The translations under genes were made by a program, and so were the position numbers. Shown here piece by piece: positions 7,978-15,050 of a stretch of DNA of 26,724 nt. Position 1 is the first letter of the stretch, and each line of letters opens with the position of its first letter. This DNA comes from an uncultured Proteiniphilum sp. (lineage in GTDB: Bacteria > Bacteroidota > Bacteroidia > Bacteroidales > Dysgonomonadaceae): the NCBI RefSeq assembly GCF_937873925.1, contig NZ_CALNAT010000181.1:1-26724 (forward strand). Direction: 5' to 3'. The notes below the pieces were generated by a model. That model searched no databases and was not told where the DNA came from. It saw only the letters and a list, made by a program, of their open reading frames with translations.

Positions 7978-9760
7978 ATTGCGAGAGCCTTTTCTCTTCG
8001 GAAAACAGTACGGCGGTATTGATAAGAGCGAGGTGTGAATAGGCCTGCGGGAAGTTACCCAACTGGCGCTTGCTCTTAAAGTCGAGATCTTCACTATAGA
8101 GTCCCAGATGGTTGGAATAGGAGATCATTTTCTCAAATATTTCGCGTGCCTCCTCTGTTTCACCGATCTTAAAAAGCGCCTCGACCAACCAGAACGTACA
8201 AATGGTAAAGGAAGAGGTAGGTATCCCGAAATCATCTTCCGCCTTGTATCGATACATGAGTCCCTCATGATAGAGATTTTCCCTGATTGCCTTTACGGTC
8301 TTTATATACCGTTCATTGTCGGGCTCGATAAAATCATAAAACTGCATAAGCAGCAGCGAAGAATCGTAATCGGTATTATCATAGGCCTGCGTGAAACACT
8401 GCAATTCCTCGTTCCATCCCTTTTCATGCACTTCTGTCTTAATGATATCCGCTTCACGACGCCATAACTCAGCGTAATACTCTCTCTGCAACAGTTCGGC
8501 AATCAGTGATGCCCTGTCCACGGCCACCCAGCTCATCACTTTCGAAAAGACAAAATGCATCTTTCTTGTACGGAATTCCCAGATGCTCCTGTCCGGCTTG
8601 CGCCAGGAGGCCAATACCGAACGCACCAGATTTTTGATGATCTCCCATATTTCCTCTACTTCGTCTAATGTTCCCGGGAAATAAAGATAATATTTGTATA
8701 TCACATCCAGCAGATAGCCGATAGAGTCGTTCTGCTCCTGATAATAAGCGGCATTCCCGATCCTTACGGGACGTGAGCCTTCATAACCGCTTAAATGGGG
8801 CTGTTCTTCTTCCGTCAGCTCACGCTCGCCCCGGATGCCGTACATGATCTGGATTGTTTCGTTACGCGACGATTTCAGGATACGTTTCACAAAGCCGATA
8901 AAGCGTTCCGCAGCTGTCCTCTGTTTCATAAACAACAAGGTATCTATCGACATGGAGGCATCACGCAACCAGCAAAAACGGTAGTCCCAGTTCCTGTTCT
9001 CCCCGAGGCTCTCGGGCAGGCTGGTGGTCACCGCTGCCAGCATGGCGCCCGAATGCTGGTACGACAGCAGTTTCAGCACGAGCAGGCTACGCTTGATCAT
9101 ATCATCGTACTGCAGATAGCCTCTGGAGCGATTCACAAAATTCAGCCAATACACTTTTGTCCGTTCGTATTCCAACAGAATGCGGTTGATATCCACAGTT
9201 ACCAATTTCTGGTTGTAAGATAAAAGAAAAAAATGATGACCGGTCAGTTCAATCTCTTCGCGGCTGATCACCATCTCCGGATCCAGGCTGGTATAGAGAT
9301 ACACTTTATCCTCCGGATCCTCTGCAGAATGGGTTCTGATATAACCGCCCACTATTTCGTGGCGTACCTCTTCGCGGGCGTAGTTCATCTTCGGATCATA
9401 TATTACCCTGATAACGGGACGACCTTTGGTGACACGTATATAACGGTGTATCTCCGGCGGCATGTAATAGAGAGTCTCTTCTGTACGATAGCGGGGCATG
9501 TAGTCGAATACGATAAATCCGTTCTCAGGCGACTCAAACCTTGTCAGTAGCATATTGGTATGGCCGTGGTAATTTTGAGAGATGGTATATTCATCCGACA
9601 CCTCAAAATGAAAGCTGCCCCCTTTTTCTTCATCCAACAATTTTGCAAAGACAGAAGGGGAATCGAAATCAGGGAGACAGAACCAGTCGATACTCCCGGT
9701 CTTCGACACCAGCGCCGCGGTGCGGCAATTCCCGATTATTCCGTAATCCAAGTTCTTCAT
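7964..9760 (-). CDS. Glycoside hydrolase family 15 protein (candidate trehalase or glucoamylase)
   Basis: The catalytic (alpha/alpha)6 barrel is recognised from GENRNWDYRFCWLRDASMS, the GH15 signature near residues 255-270. WEFRTRKMHFVFSKVMSWVA near 394-412 places the likely catalytic acid Glu there, and the C-terminal LGNFPQAYSHLALI closes the family pattern. The N-terminal half (LDYGIIGNCRTAALVSKTGSIDWFCLPDFDSPSVF) is the beta-sandwich domain common to bacterial and archaeal GH15 enzymes, given here only as landmark phrases: GIIGNCRTAALV and SIDWFCLPDFDSPS. An upstream TTG at 9769 is in frame, but the ATG at 9760 gives the canonical MKNLDYGIIGN start. No signal peptide is seen, so it is cytoplasmic. 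Its place beside otsAB suggests trehalose turnover. Substrate is an inference; maltooligosaccharides are possible. Confidence 0.88.
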   Translation of the reverse strand: MKNLDYGIIGNCRTAALVSKTGSIDWFCLPDFDSPSVFAKLLDEEKGGSFHFEVSDEYTISQNYHGHTNMLLTRFESPENGFIVFDYMPRYRTEETLYYMPPEIHRYIRVTKGRPVIRVIYDPKMNYAREEVRHEIVGGYIRTHSAEDPEDKVYLYTSLDPEMVISREEIELTGHHFFLLSYNQKLVTVDINRILLEYERTKVYWLNFVNRSRGYLQYDDMIKRSLLVLKLLSYQHSGAMLAAVTTSLPESLGENRNWDYRFCWLRDASMSIDTLLFMKQRTAAERFIGFVKRILKSSRNETIQIMYGIRGERELTEEEQPHLSGYEGSRPVRIGNAAYYQEQNDSIGYLLDVIYKYYLYFPGTLDEVEEIWEIIKNLVRSVLASWRKPDRSIWEFRTRKMHFVFSKVMSWVAVDRASLIAELLQREYYAELWRREADIIKTEVHEKGWNEELQCFTQAYDNTDYDSSLLLMQFYDFIEPDNERYIKTVKAIRENLYHEGLMYRYKAEDDFGIPTSSFTICTFWLVEALFKIGETEEAREIFEKMISYSNHLGLYSEDLDFKSKRQLGNFPQAYSHLALINTAVLFSEEKRLSQFIRP

Positions 9761-9799
9761 TCTAATCAATTTTGTGGTTTTCTATCTTCTGTGTAACAG

Positions 9800-9807
9800 C
9801 AAAGATA
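9800..9807 (-). promoter_or_regulatory. Candidate GH15 -7 box (TATCTTTG) inside an inverted repeat
   Basis: TATCTTTG on the minus strand fits TAnnTTTG and lies 39 bp ahead of the GH15 ATG at 9760. It is covered by an inverted repeat, CTATCTT (9782-9788) and AAGATAG (9802-9808), so a repressor or a start-site hairpin could act here. No -33 TTTG is found at the expected spacing. Confidence 0.45.
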
Positions 9808-9841
9808 GGAATTCCAACTTAAAAAAGAAAAATCGAGATGG

Positions 9842-10192
9842 CTATTGCCTTAAGATCTTCTCCATTGCCTTTCCTTTAGCCAATTCATCGATCAACTTAT
9901 CTAAATAACGAATCTTTTGCATTAGTTTGTCTTCGATCTCTTCCACACGATAACCGCAAATAACACCTGTAATTTTCGAAGCATTCGGATTAATTTGCGG
10001 CGCCTGTGTGAAAAAAGTTTCAAAGTCGGTCTTATAGTCAATATGCTGTTGCAATGTTTGTTCATTATATCCTGTCAGCCAAAAGATGATCTCATCCACT
10101 TCTGCTTTTGTACGTCCTTTCCTCTCCGCTTTTTGTATATACAACGGATAGACGCTTGCGAAAGATATCTTATAAATTCTTGTATTATCCAT
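9842..10192 (-). CDS. DUF2200 family protein
   Basis: A 116-residue soluble protein of the DUF2200 type, function unknown. Recognisable stretches are RIYKISFASVYPLYIQKAER near the start, EVDEIIFWLTGYNEQTLQQH in the middle, and PNASKITGVICGYRVEEIEDKLMQKIRYLDKL (landmarks ITGVICGYRVEEIED and LIDELAKGKAMEKIL) to the end. Length is typical for the family. The start codon ATG at 10192 lies 7 bp after the stop of the truncated NmrA-like gene. A second, internally deleted copy with the same two ends lies at 13406-13533, so the gene has been duplicated or acquired twice. First gene of the AT-richer accessory block. Confidence 0.8.
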   Translation of the reverse strand: MDNTRIYKISFASVYPLYIQKAERKGRTKAEVDEIIFWLTGYNEQTLQQHIDYKTDFETFFTQAPQINPNASKITGVICGYRVEEIEDKLMQKIRYLDKLIDELAKGKAMEKILRQ

Positions 10193-10199
10193 TTTGCTA

Positions 10200-10418
10200 T
10201 TATTGATTTTCAGGGGTTAAAACAAAAACGGTTGTTCCACTTTTAAACGCTTCCGTAGGTTGTGCTGTATTGAATAAGTCTGCGGTTCGGGTTTCAATGG
10301 TTTTATCGGAAAGTTTGCCGGGATCTCTCATGACTGCCCTTACAGGGAAGCCGTTCTTTTTGATTTCATTAATAAGATGTGAGCCTACTTGTCCTGTTGC
10401 TCCTACAATTATGTGCAT
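10200..10418 (-). pseudogene. Truncated NmrA/SDR-like NAD(P)-binding protein, N-terminal stump
   Basis: Starting at the ATG at 10418, the 72 residues open with MHIIVGATGQVGSHLINEI, the Rossmann dinucleotide motif GATGxxG of NmrA/QorB-like atypical short-chain dehydrogenases, then FPVRAVMRDPGKL (cofactor-specificity loop) and TTVFVLTPENQ. Family members are about 280-300 residues, so roughly three quarters are missing. The reading frame ends just where sequence resembling the leader of the downstream DUF2200 gene begins (CCCTGAAAATCAA), so the last codons probably come from that junction. An in-frame TTG at 10448 would add ten residues that do not fit the family. A free Rossmann half-domain is unlikely to be an active enzyme. 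Confidence 0.75.
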
Positions 10419-10445
10419 ATATTTTGTTTTAAGTGAATGGTACCG

Positions 10446-10453
10446 CAAAACTA
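10446..10453 (-). promoter_or_regulatory. Candidate -7 box (TAGTTTTG) ahead of the NmrA stump
   Basis: TAGTTTTG on the minus strand matches TAnnTTTG and lies 27 bp before the ATG at 10418, just after the stop of the upstream alpha/beta hydrolase. No clear -33 element is found. If real, the stump's old promoter may now drive DUF2200. Confidence 0.35.
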
Positions 10454-10460
10454 AAACAAA

Positions 10461-11264
10461 TCATTCGGTCAATTCGCTTATCAAATTTTCAAGTATTCTA
10501 TTGAACTCATCAGGTTTTTCAAGCATTGGGTAATGACCTGTCCCTGTTATTATTGTATAATCATAATCTTTCAGATATTTTCGGTTATTCTCAATATTTG
10601 TAGGCGTTGCATCGGAGTTAATTGCTCTAACAGGAACTTGAATAGATTTTGCTGTTTCCTGAATATCCATTTTATATAAGGGTTCAATTGTCTGCACCGC
10701 CAAATCGGATTCATTTTGAAGAAACTCATTTTGAAGCCTCTCTTTTATAGAAATCGGGGTGGTTTCCGCAAAAAGATATTGTGGAAGAATATTCTTTACT
10801 GTTGCTTTGAAATCCTTCCGATAATGAGTTAAAATAAATTGATCGGCTTCTTCGTATGTAATTACCTCTTCTAAATCTTTTAGTGTATCCACCAAAATAA
10901 TCGCTTTTATTTCAGGCGAATTTATAGTTGCTTCCAATACATAAGCTCCCGACATGGAATGACCGACGAGTATGATTTCCGATGAACCGATTTGTCCGAT
11001 TACAGCCTTGATGTCATCGGCATATTGTTTACTTGTCCAATTTTGCCGTGATTTATCTGATTTGCCGTGTCCGCCCAAGTCAATCTGCACAATATTATAT
11101 CTGTCCCTAAAATAAATTTGTTGGTCATTCCACCAATTCACATTACCGAGCCACCCATGTACAAATACAATTGCAATGTCTCCTTTTCCTGTTTCTTTAT
11201 AATGAATTTTTGATCCATCAGAAGATACCACATATTTTTCCGCTTGATTATTCTCTTCTTTCAT
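10461..11264 (-). CDS. Alpha/beta-fold hydrolase, cytoplasmic
   Basis: A 267-residue hydrolase of unknown substrate. The complete catalytic triad is visible: nucleophile Ser103 in LVGHSMSGA, Asp218 in INSDATPTN and His244 in TGTGHYPML. The oxyanion motif HGWLGN is at 36-41, and DLGGHGKS precedes the nucleophile elbow. There is no signal peptide. The length and a core domain with a short cap resemble esterases and epoxide/haloperoxidase-like hydrolases, but the substrate cannot be read from sequence. It lies 42 bp upstream of the NmrA stump on the same strand. The ATG at 11264 is the only sensible start. Confidence 0.85.
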   Translation of the reverse strand: MKEENNQAEKYVVSSDGSKIHYKETGKGDIAIVFVHGWLGNVNWWNDQQIYFRDRYNIVQIDLGGHGKSDKSRQNWTSKQYADDIKAVIGQIGSSEIILVGHSMSGAYVLEATINSPEIKAIILVDTLKDLEEVITYEEADQFILTHYRKDFKATVKNILPQYLFAETTPISIKERLQNEFLQNESDLAVQTIEPLYKMDIQETAKSIQVPVRAINSDATPTNIENNRKYLKDYDYTIITGTGHYPMLEKPDEFNRILENLISELTE

Positions 11265-11502
11265 AATTTACGCATTTTGATTGTAAAATTTCTTTTTATG
11301 CTTCTGTCATATTCTCTGACAATATTCCACCAACTTTAAGATATTACACTGTTGAAGCTTGTTCGTAAACTATCAACTTATTTTTTTACTTCAAAACTCT
11401 TATTTCCTTAAAACATTCTCCATCACCTCTCATTCATCGGTTTGCCGATATAATAAAATAAGGCCTTGTTACTTTCGATATACCGGGACAGCCTGTTAGC
11501 GG
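11265..11502. other. Intergenic region between the two hydrolase genes
   Basis: This 238-bp AT-rich region contains no supported gene. A small hairpin ATCGG-TTTG-CCGAT lies at 11436-11449 without a T-run on either side. GTTAGCGG at 11495-11502 directly abuts the stop of the downstream-numbered hydrolase and matches part of a motif found ahead of the Lnu-like and RidA genes. Confidence 0.4.
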
Positions 11503-12438
11503 TCATTGATGAATAAATCCGGTAATTGTATCTATTAAGCCTTCTTTTAGTGGTAAGTCTGGTATTGTATAAGTTTGGAGGTTTTTCTGCCTGTCAATTT
11601 CCGCCTCTTTCAGGATATGGTTCATTCCCTCTATAATATTTATTTTCGCCTGTTTATTGGCGTTTGCCAATTTCTCCGCCTCTGCCACAGTTACCTGGAT
11701 ATCGGTTGTCCCTTGTAGGATCAATATGGGTTTATTCAATTTCGCGATCTCTTTTTGCGGGTCATACTTAAACCACGAGATGATGTAGGGTTGAACGCTT
11801 GGGCGAAAAAGAGTATATAGTATCTGGGGCACATTTTCATCGGTCTCTCCTCTTTCCATCTTTTCAATGTAAGGTAATGCCATCTGTAAGACCATAGGCG
11901 GTTGTGCTTTTAACTGTTCCCGCAATATCTCTCCCGCCGGACTTCCTACACCGGCAACCGAAATAAATTTCCTGACATCTCCTTTTTGGGCGGCAATCAT
12001 ACCGATCAGTGATCCTTCGCTATGTCCAAGAATATGAATCTCTGAAAACCGACTATCTTTTTTCAGCCAATCCACCCACTCTTCCGCATCTTTCACATAA
12101 TCCTCGAAACGCAGGTCACTTTCCTGTAGAGCAGCACTTTTACTTTCAGCTATACCCCGCTTATCATATCTTACAACGGCAATACCCTTCTCAAACAATC
12201 CTTCGGCTAGCATTTTCAACGAGTTATTGATCATCATGGGATTATTGCCATTCCTGTCGGTTGGCCCCGAACCTGCAATAAGTAAAACAACAGGAATCTT
12301 CTTGGATGCAGGCGGACAGAGTAATGTTCCCTCTATTTTCCCTGTTCCGGTTTCAAGGGTAACTGGGTCTCCGGTGATTTGAGCCGGTAGACTTCCTGTA
12401 AGTATTAACAGGAATAGCATCATGATTGTTATTCTCAT
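11503..12438 (-). CDS. Secreted alpha/beta hydrolase (serine aminopeptidase S33-like)
   Basis: A 311-residue protein with an N-terminal signal peptide (MRITIMMLFLLILTGSLPAQ, likely cleaved after Ala19 or near it), so it should be periplasmic. The hydrolase core keeps the full triad: Ser140 in ILGHSEGSLIG, Asp246 in QGTTDIQV and His274 in GMNHIL. VVLLIAGSGPTDRNG (50-64) is the oxyanion region, and YDKRGIAESK is typical of the S33/BAAT-like family seen in Bacteroidetes. The substrate is unknown. The stop of the DUF1801 gene is 19 bp upstream, so the two probably share a transcript. No regulatory site is recognised. Confidence 0.88.
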   Translation of the reverse strand: MRITIMMLFLLILTGSLPAQITGDPVTLETGTGKIEGTLLCPPASKKIPVVLLIAGSGPTDRNGNNPMMINNSLKMLAEGLFEKGIAVVRYDKRGIAESKSAALQESDLRFEDYVKDAEEWVDWLKKDSRFSEIHILGHSEGSLIGMIAAQKGDVRKFISVAGVGSPAGEILREQLKAQPPMVLQMALPYIEKMERGETDENVPQILYTLFRPSVQPYIISWFKYDPQKEIAKLNKPILILQGTTDIQVTVAEAEKLANANKQAKINIIEGMNHILKEAEIDRQKNLQTYTIPDLPLKEGLIDTITGFIHQ

Positions 12439-12457
12439 AGTTTTTTTCTAAAATTTT

Positions 12458-12916
12458 TTATTTGTTTTTCTGATTGTTTTCTTCGACTCTGAACTGCACA
12501 ATCCGTTCGATCAGTTTCAAAGGTAAAGGCTTATTTAATGGGAATTGAACCGAACCTTTTCCCTGTTTATATCCGGAAAGTTCTTTTACAAATGCAGCAT
12601 GTCCTGTGGGTGTGGCATAAAATCCGATATGATTTTTATTTCCTGCGAAATACACTAAAGGCCTTTTATTCAGCTTATAGGCAGGCATACCGTAAGAGAT
12701 GCTTTCTTCCGCTTCAGGTGCAGCCGCTTTTACGATGGTGCGGATCTGTTCTAACTTGTTTTGCACTTCTTCGGGAAATGCAGCAATGTATTCATTTACA
12801 TTCTTGTTCATATCATATAAATTTAATTTGCCTTTACTGCTCACTTTCGGCTTTGGTGATGTTTTCCCAACCACCTTTCGGAATTCGTTCTGATTGGGAG
12901 AAAATACCGGTTTCAT
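12458..12916 (-). CDS. DUF1801 / YdhG-type (iron-chaperone-like fold) protein
   Basis: The family core runs from about residue 36: MNKNVNEYIAAFPEEVQNKL, then EESISYGMPAYKLNKRPLVYFA, HIGFYATPTGHAAF and GKGSVQFPLNKPLPLKLIERIV. It resembles the frataxin-like DUF1801 family (B. subtilis YdhG/Fra relatives), but many members are uncharacterised and no iron role can be read here. Two starts are possible. The ATG at 12916 has a purine-rich AGGAAAAAGGA upstream and adds 35 residues that contain KTSPKPKVSSKGK. The ATG at 12811 gives the usual family N-terminus. I keep the longer one with low certainty. A second DUF1801 gene lies directly upstream. Confidence 0.8.
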   Translation of the reverse strand: MKPVFSPNQNEFRKVVGKTSPKPKVSSKGKLNLYDMNKNVNEYIAAFPEEVQNKLEQIRTIVKAAAPEAEESISYGMPAYKLNKRPLVYFAGNKNHIGFYATPTGHAAFVKELSGYKQGKGSVQFPLNKPLPLKLIERIVQFRVEENNQKNK

Positions 12917-12966
12917 TTTTTGTTCCTTTTTCCTGCAAACGTCAATTGAGGATTTTCACGTCAGCA

Positions 12967-13389
12967 TTATCCGTATTTCGATTGTAAAAAGTCAATAGTT
13001 GATTTGATCATTTTTTTCAGGGTTTCCTGATTAATGCCGGACAGTTTTTTGACATAAATACAGGCTTTACCCATTTTGAATTTCCCCAACTCTTTCAGTA
13101 AATCTTCCTGTCCAGGACATCCCGTATAAACATACAATGAAATAGCTGTCTTTCGCGGCGAAAATCCGACAAGCGGCCAATCTCCCTCCTGACGGCTTCT
13201 TTCTGATTTGTAATGATAACTTCCATATCCGATAATGGAATCTCCCCACATTTTGGGTTCATAACCCGTACAATCCTGCATTAATTCCAGGATCTCAAAA
13301 CTATCCTTTTTCTTCTGTTCAGTATCTGCAAACGAGTTGATAAATTCGTGAACATCTGCATTATGCTGTTTTGTTTTTAACTCTGCCAT
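12967..13389 (-). CDS. DUF1801 domain protein, second type
   Basis: A soluble protein of 140 residues from the ATG at 13389 (MAELKTKQHNADVHEFI). Landmarks are KKKDSFEILELMQDCTGYEP, MWGDSIIGYGSYHYKS, DWPLVGFSPRKTAISLYVY and GKACIYVKKLSGINQETL. This is the common DUF1801 form found widely in soil bacteria, often near mobile or accessory genes; function unknown. An in-frame TTG at 13419 would extend it by ten residues, but that extension reads through the tail of the DUF2200 remnant and is unlikely. It is not closely similar to the neighbouring DUF1801 gene, so this is not a simple tandem duplication. The gap to the next gene is 50 bp. Confidence 0.85.
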   Translation of the reverse strand: MAELKTKQHNADVHEFINSFADTEQKKKDSFEILELMQDCTGYEPKMWGDSIIGYGSYHYKSERSRQEGDWPLVGFSPRKTAISLYVYTGCPGQEDLLKELGKFKMGKACIYVKKLSGINQETLKKMIKSTIDFLQSKYG

Positions 13390-13405
13390 AGGATCATGTT
13401 TATAG

Positions 13406-13533
13406 TTAATTCCTTCCAATCTTCTCTATTGCTTCCCTTTAGCCAATTTATCAATCAATTCATATAAACAATGAGGTTTTTACGAAAGATAAACGCTTGC
13501 AAAAGATATTTTATAAATTCCGGTATTATCCAT
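13406..13533 (-). pseudogene. Internally deleted DUF2200 remnant
   Basis: From the ATG at 13533 the minus strand reads MDNTGIYKISFASVYLS then stop, against MDNTRIYKISFASVYPLYIQ in the intact gene at 10192. After a gap it resumes in LYELIDKLAKGK, against LDKLIDELAKGK. One base is then missing, and a frame-shifted tail A-I-E-K-I-G-R-N ends at a TAA at 13406-13408. About 220-240 bp of the middle of the gene is gone. Some 25 bp upstream of the ATG are also similar between copies (CCCTGAAATCAA against CCCTGAAAATCAA). This is a decayed second copy, not a functional gene. Confidence 0.85.
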
Positions 13534-13550
13534 TTCAGTTTCTTTTGATT

Positions 13551-14078
13551 TCAGGGTTTTAATTTCCAAATTTTATCGGAAACAGGTAAATATTCGGGCA
13601 ATGCGGCCGAACCGTACCAAGTAAAAATTTCAAAATCCAATAATCCGTTTTTTATGGCAGGATCGGTGAATAACAATTCTCGAGCATCATCTGCAGAGTT
13701 GATATTATTCAGAATAAAAATTCCCCTGTAATTATTTTCATTCTTTCCTAGAGGCCCTGCCACAATTAGTTTCCCTTCTTGCACCAGCTCTTGAATATTT
13801 TCTAAATGCCCCCTAAAACTTTCGTTAATCAGTTCCTTCTCTGCAGTTGTATTCGTCCCTGTTTTCAGAATAACGAAAAAGTAATTTTTCATCCCGTAGT
13901 CATCTCCTCTCAATTTCTCGGCTAATACTTTGTCATAATTGGGATTCGAGATAGTTGTGTCTCTTTCCGATATAACTTCACCTTTCTTTTGAGGGTTGGA
14001 TTGCCCAAAAGTCGAGTTTGCCATTAATAGTGCTATTGCTAAAAATAAATATTTCATTGTCAACAGTTTTTTATTCAT
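13551..14078 (-). CDS. Secreted YCII-related protein
   Basis: After a signal peptide (second start MKYLFLAIALLMANSTFGQ from the ATG at 14057; an upstream ATG at 14078 adds MNKKLLT), the mature part ends in a YciI-like alpha/beta domain: KNYFFVILKTGTN, HLENIQELVQEGKLIVAGPL, YRGIFILNNINSADDARELL and DPAIKNGLLDFEIFTWYG. The conserved His-Asp pair of YciI (HLxxI and the DP turn) is present. YCII domains are ferredoxin-like folds of mostly unknown activity. The export signal makes this a periplasmic variant. The stop codon is 17 bp ahead of the DUF2200 remnant's ATG. Confidence 0.8.
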   Translation of the reverse strand: MNKKLLTMKYLFLAIALLMANSTFGQSNPQKKGEVISERDTTISNPNYDKVLAEKLRGDDYGMKNYFFVILKTGTNTTAEKELINESFRGHLENIQELVQEGKLIVAGPLGKNENNYRGIFILNNINSADDARELLFTDPAIKNGLLDFEIFTWYGSAALPEYLPVSDKIWKLKP

Positions 14079-14183
14079 TTATATCTTCAAGGATCAACTC
14101 ATTTATTGCCTTACTTATTCATTTCATTAGTCGTTTTCTCGCTATGGCATAGCCCGAACAAGTTCGGTCTCTACTCATTTAGC

Positions 14184-14963
14184 TTAACGAAAACGTTCAA
14201 TTCTTTTTAATAACTGCTTCAGTTTTAATTCAACGTTTAGATTGTCAAATAGTTTTTCCGATAGTACCAATGAACTTTGAAAGGCCGTTTTCATATTTTC
14301 CGGATCCAAATCAGATGTGGTCCGTTTAAATTCCAAGTACCAATCTTTGTCAATATCTTTTTCCAAACTTTTTGTAGAACTTTCCCAATGCTGGATTTGT
14401 TTGGTTGCGATACGGATCAACCAGAGCAAATACCTTTGCACAGCTACCAAACTATGGTAAGCGTGAGCAAATTCCTCTCTTTTAATCAGGCTATTTGTCG
14501 TCAACAGTACGTTCAGGAGAGACTGGCTCAACCACAAAATATTATTGTTGGTTGTTCTATCGGGTGATTTGATTTTTATCTGATGAAGCGTATCCGCTAA
14601 AAGTCCGTCTTTGTCGACTAAACTCATCGTGTCAAAATCACTGAATGCTACAAATCCTTCCCAAGATTTGATAATTTTAATTTCATCCGTCGTCAGAAAA
14701 TGAAATTCACCTCTGATCATATTCTCGAAGACAGCCACTTCGCTCCCATACTCGTTTGTGAAATACATCGCTACAGGATGGATTTGACTCACCCAATCCT
14801 CAGCCGGGAAAGTCTCTTTTTCTTTTAAGAAGATATAAAATTCAATATCAGAATAACGGTCTCCTTCCCCTTTGGTAAATGAACCATACATTAAAACAGC
14901 AGAAACGTTTTCATCTTTTTGAGCTATTGATTTTACAGTATCAATCATTTGTAATTGTTCCAT
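14184..14963 (-). CDS. Lnu(B/F)-like lincosamide nucleotidyltransferase family protein
   Basis: A 259-residue protein of the large lincosamide nucleotidyltransferase type. The N-terminal polymerase-beta-like active site reads LMYGSFTKGEGDRYSDIEFYIF, seen in parts as MYGSFTKGEGD and SDIEFYIF. The metal-binding residues are Asp39 and Glu41 after the GS at 27-28. HPVAMYFTNEYGSEVAVFEN, IRGEFHF and IIKSWEG follow the pattern of Lnu(B)/Lnu(F). A helical C-terminal domain with VAVQRYLLWLIRIATKQIQHW and SLEKDID completes the family layout. Known members adenylylate lincomycin and clindamycin. Whether this one does is an inference, since related proteins without resistance activity are common in Bacteroidetes. 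It is a single gene with a GTTAGCGGCTGGCA motif starting 17 bp ahead of its ATG. Confidence 0.8.
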   Translation of the reverse strand: MEQLQMIDTVKSIAQKDENVSAVLMYGSFTKGEGDRYSDIEFYIFLKEKETFPAEDWVSQIHPVAMYFTNEYGSEVAVFENMIRGEFHFLTTDEIKIIKSWEGFVAFSDFDTMSLVDKDGLLADTLHQIKIKSPDRTTNNNILWLSQSLLNVLLTTNSLIKREEFAHAYHSLVAVQRYLLWLIRIATKQIQHWESSTKSLEKDIDKDWYLEFKRTTSDLDPENMKTAFQSSLVLSEKLFDNLNVELKLKQLLKRIERFR

Positions 14964-14980
14964 CTTTCTGCTTTTTACAG

Positions 14981-14994
14981 GTTAGCGGCTGGCA
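14981..14994. repeat. GTTAGCGGCTGGCA motif ahead of the Lnu-like gene
   Basis: This 14-mer starts 17 bp upstream of the Lnu-like start codon. A 12-of-14 match, GTTAGAGGCCGGCA, occurs at the identical offset from the RidA gene start (19148-19161). The first eight bases also occur at 11495-11502. It may be a boundary relic shared by acquired genes. Confidence 0.4.
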
Positions 14995-15050
14995 GGTGTT
15001 GCTTGAAATTCAATTTCTTAAATAATGGTGTTACTGTCATTTGTTACTGA

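Noticed and set aside
11436..11449. Hairpin ATCGG-TTTG-CCGAT as a terminator
   Set aside because: The stem is only 5 bp and has no T-run on either strand.
14154..14188. Palindrome CCGAACAAGTTCGG and GTTAAGC near the end of the Lnu-like gene, as an integron attC site
   Set aside because: GTTAAGC would be the wrong core for the gene-end side of a cassette, no matching RYYYAAC partner at the expected distance was found, and no integrase gene is in the window.
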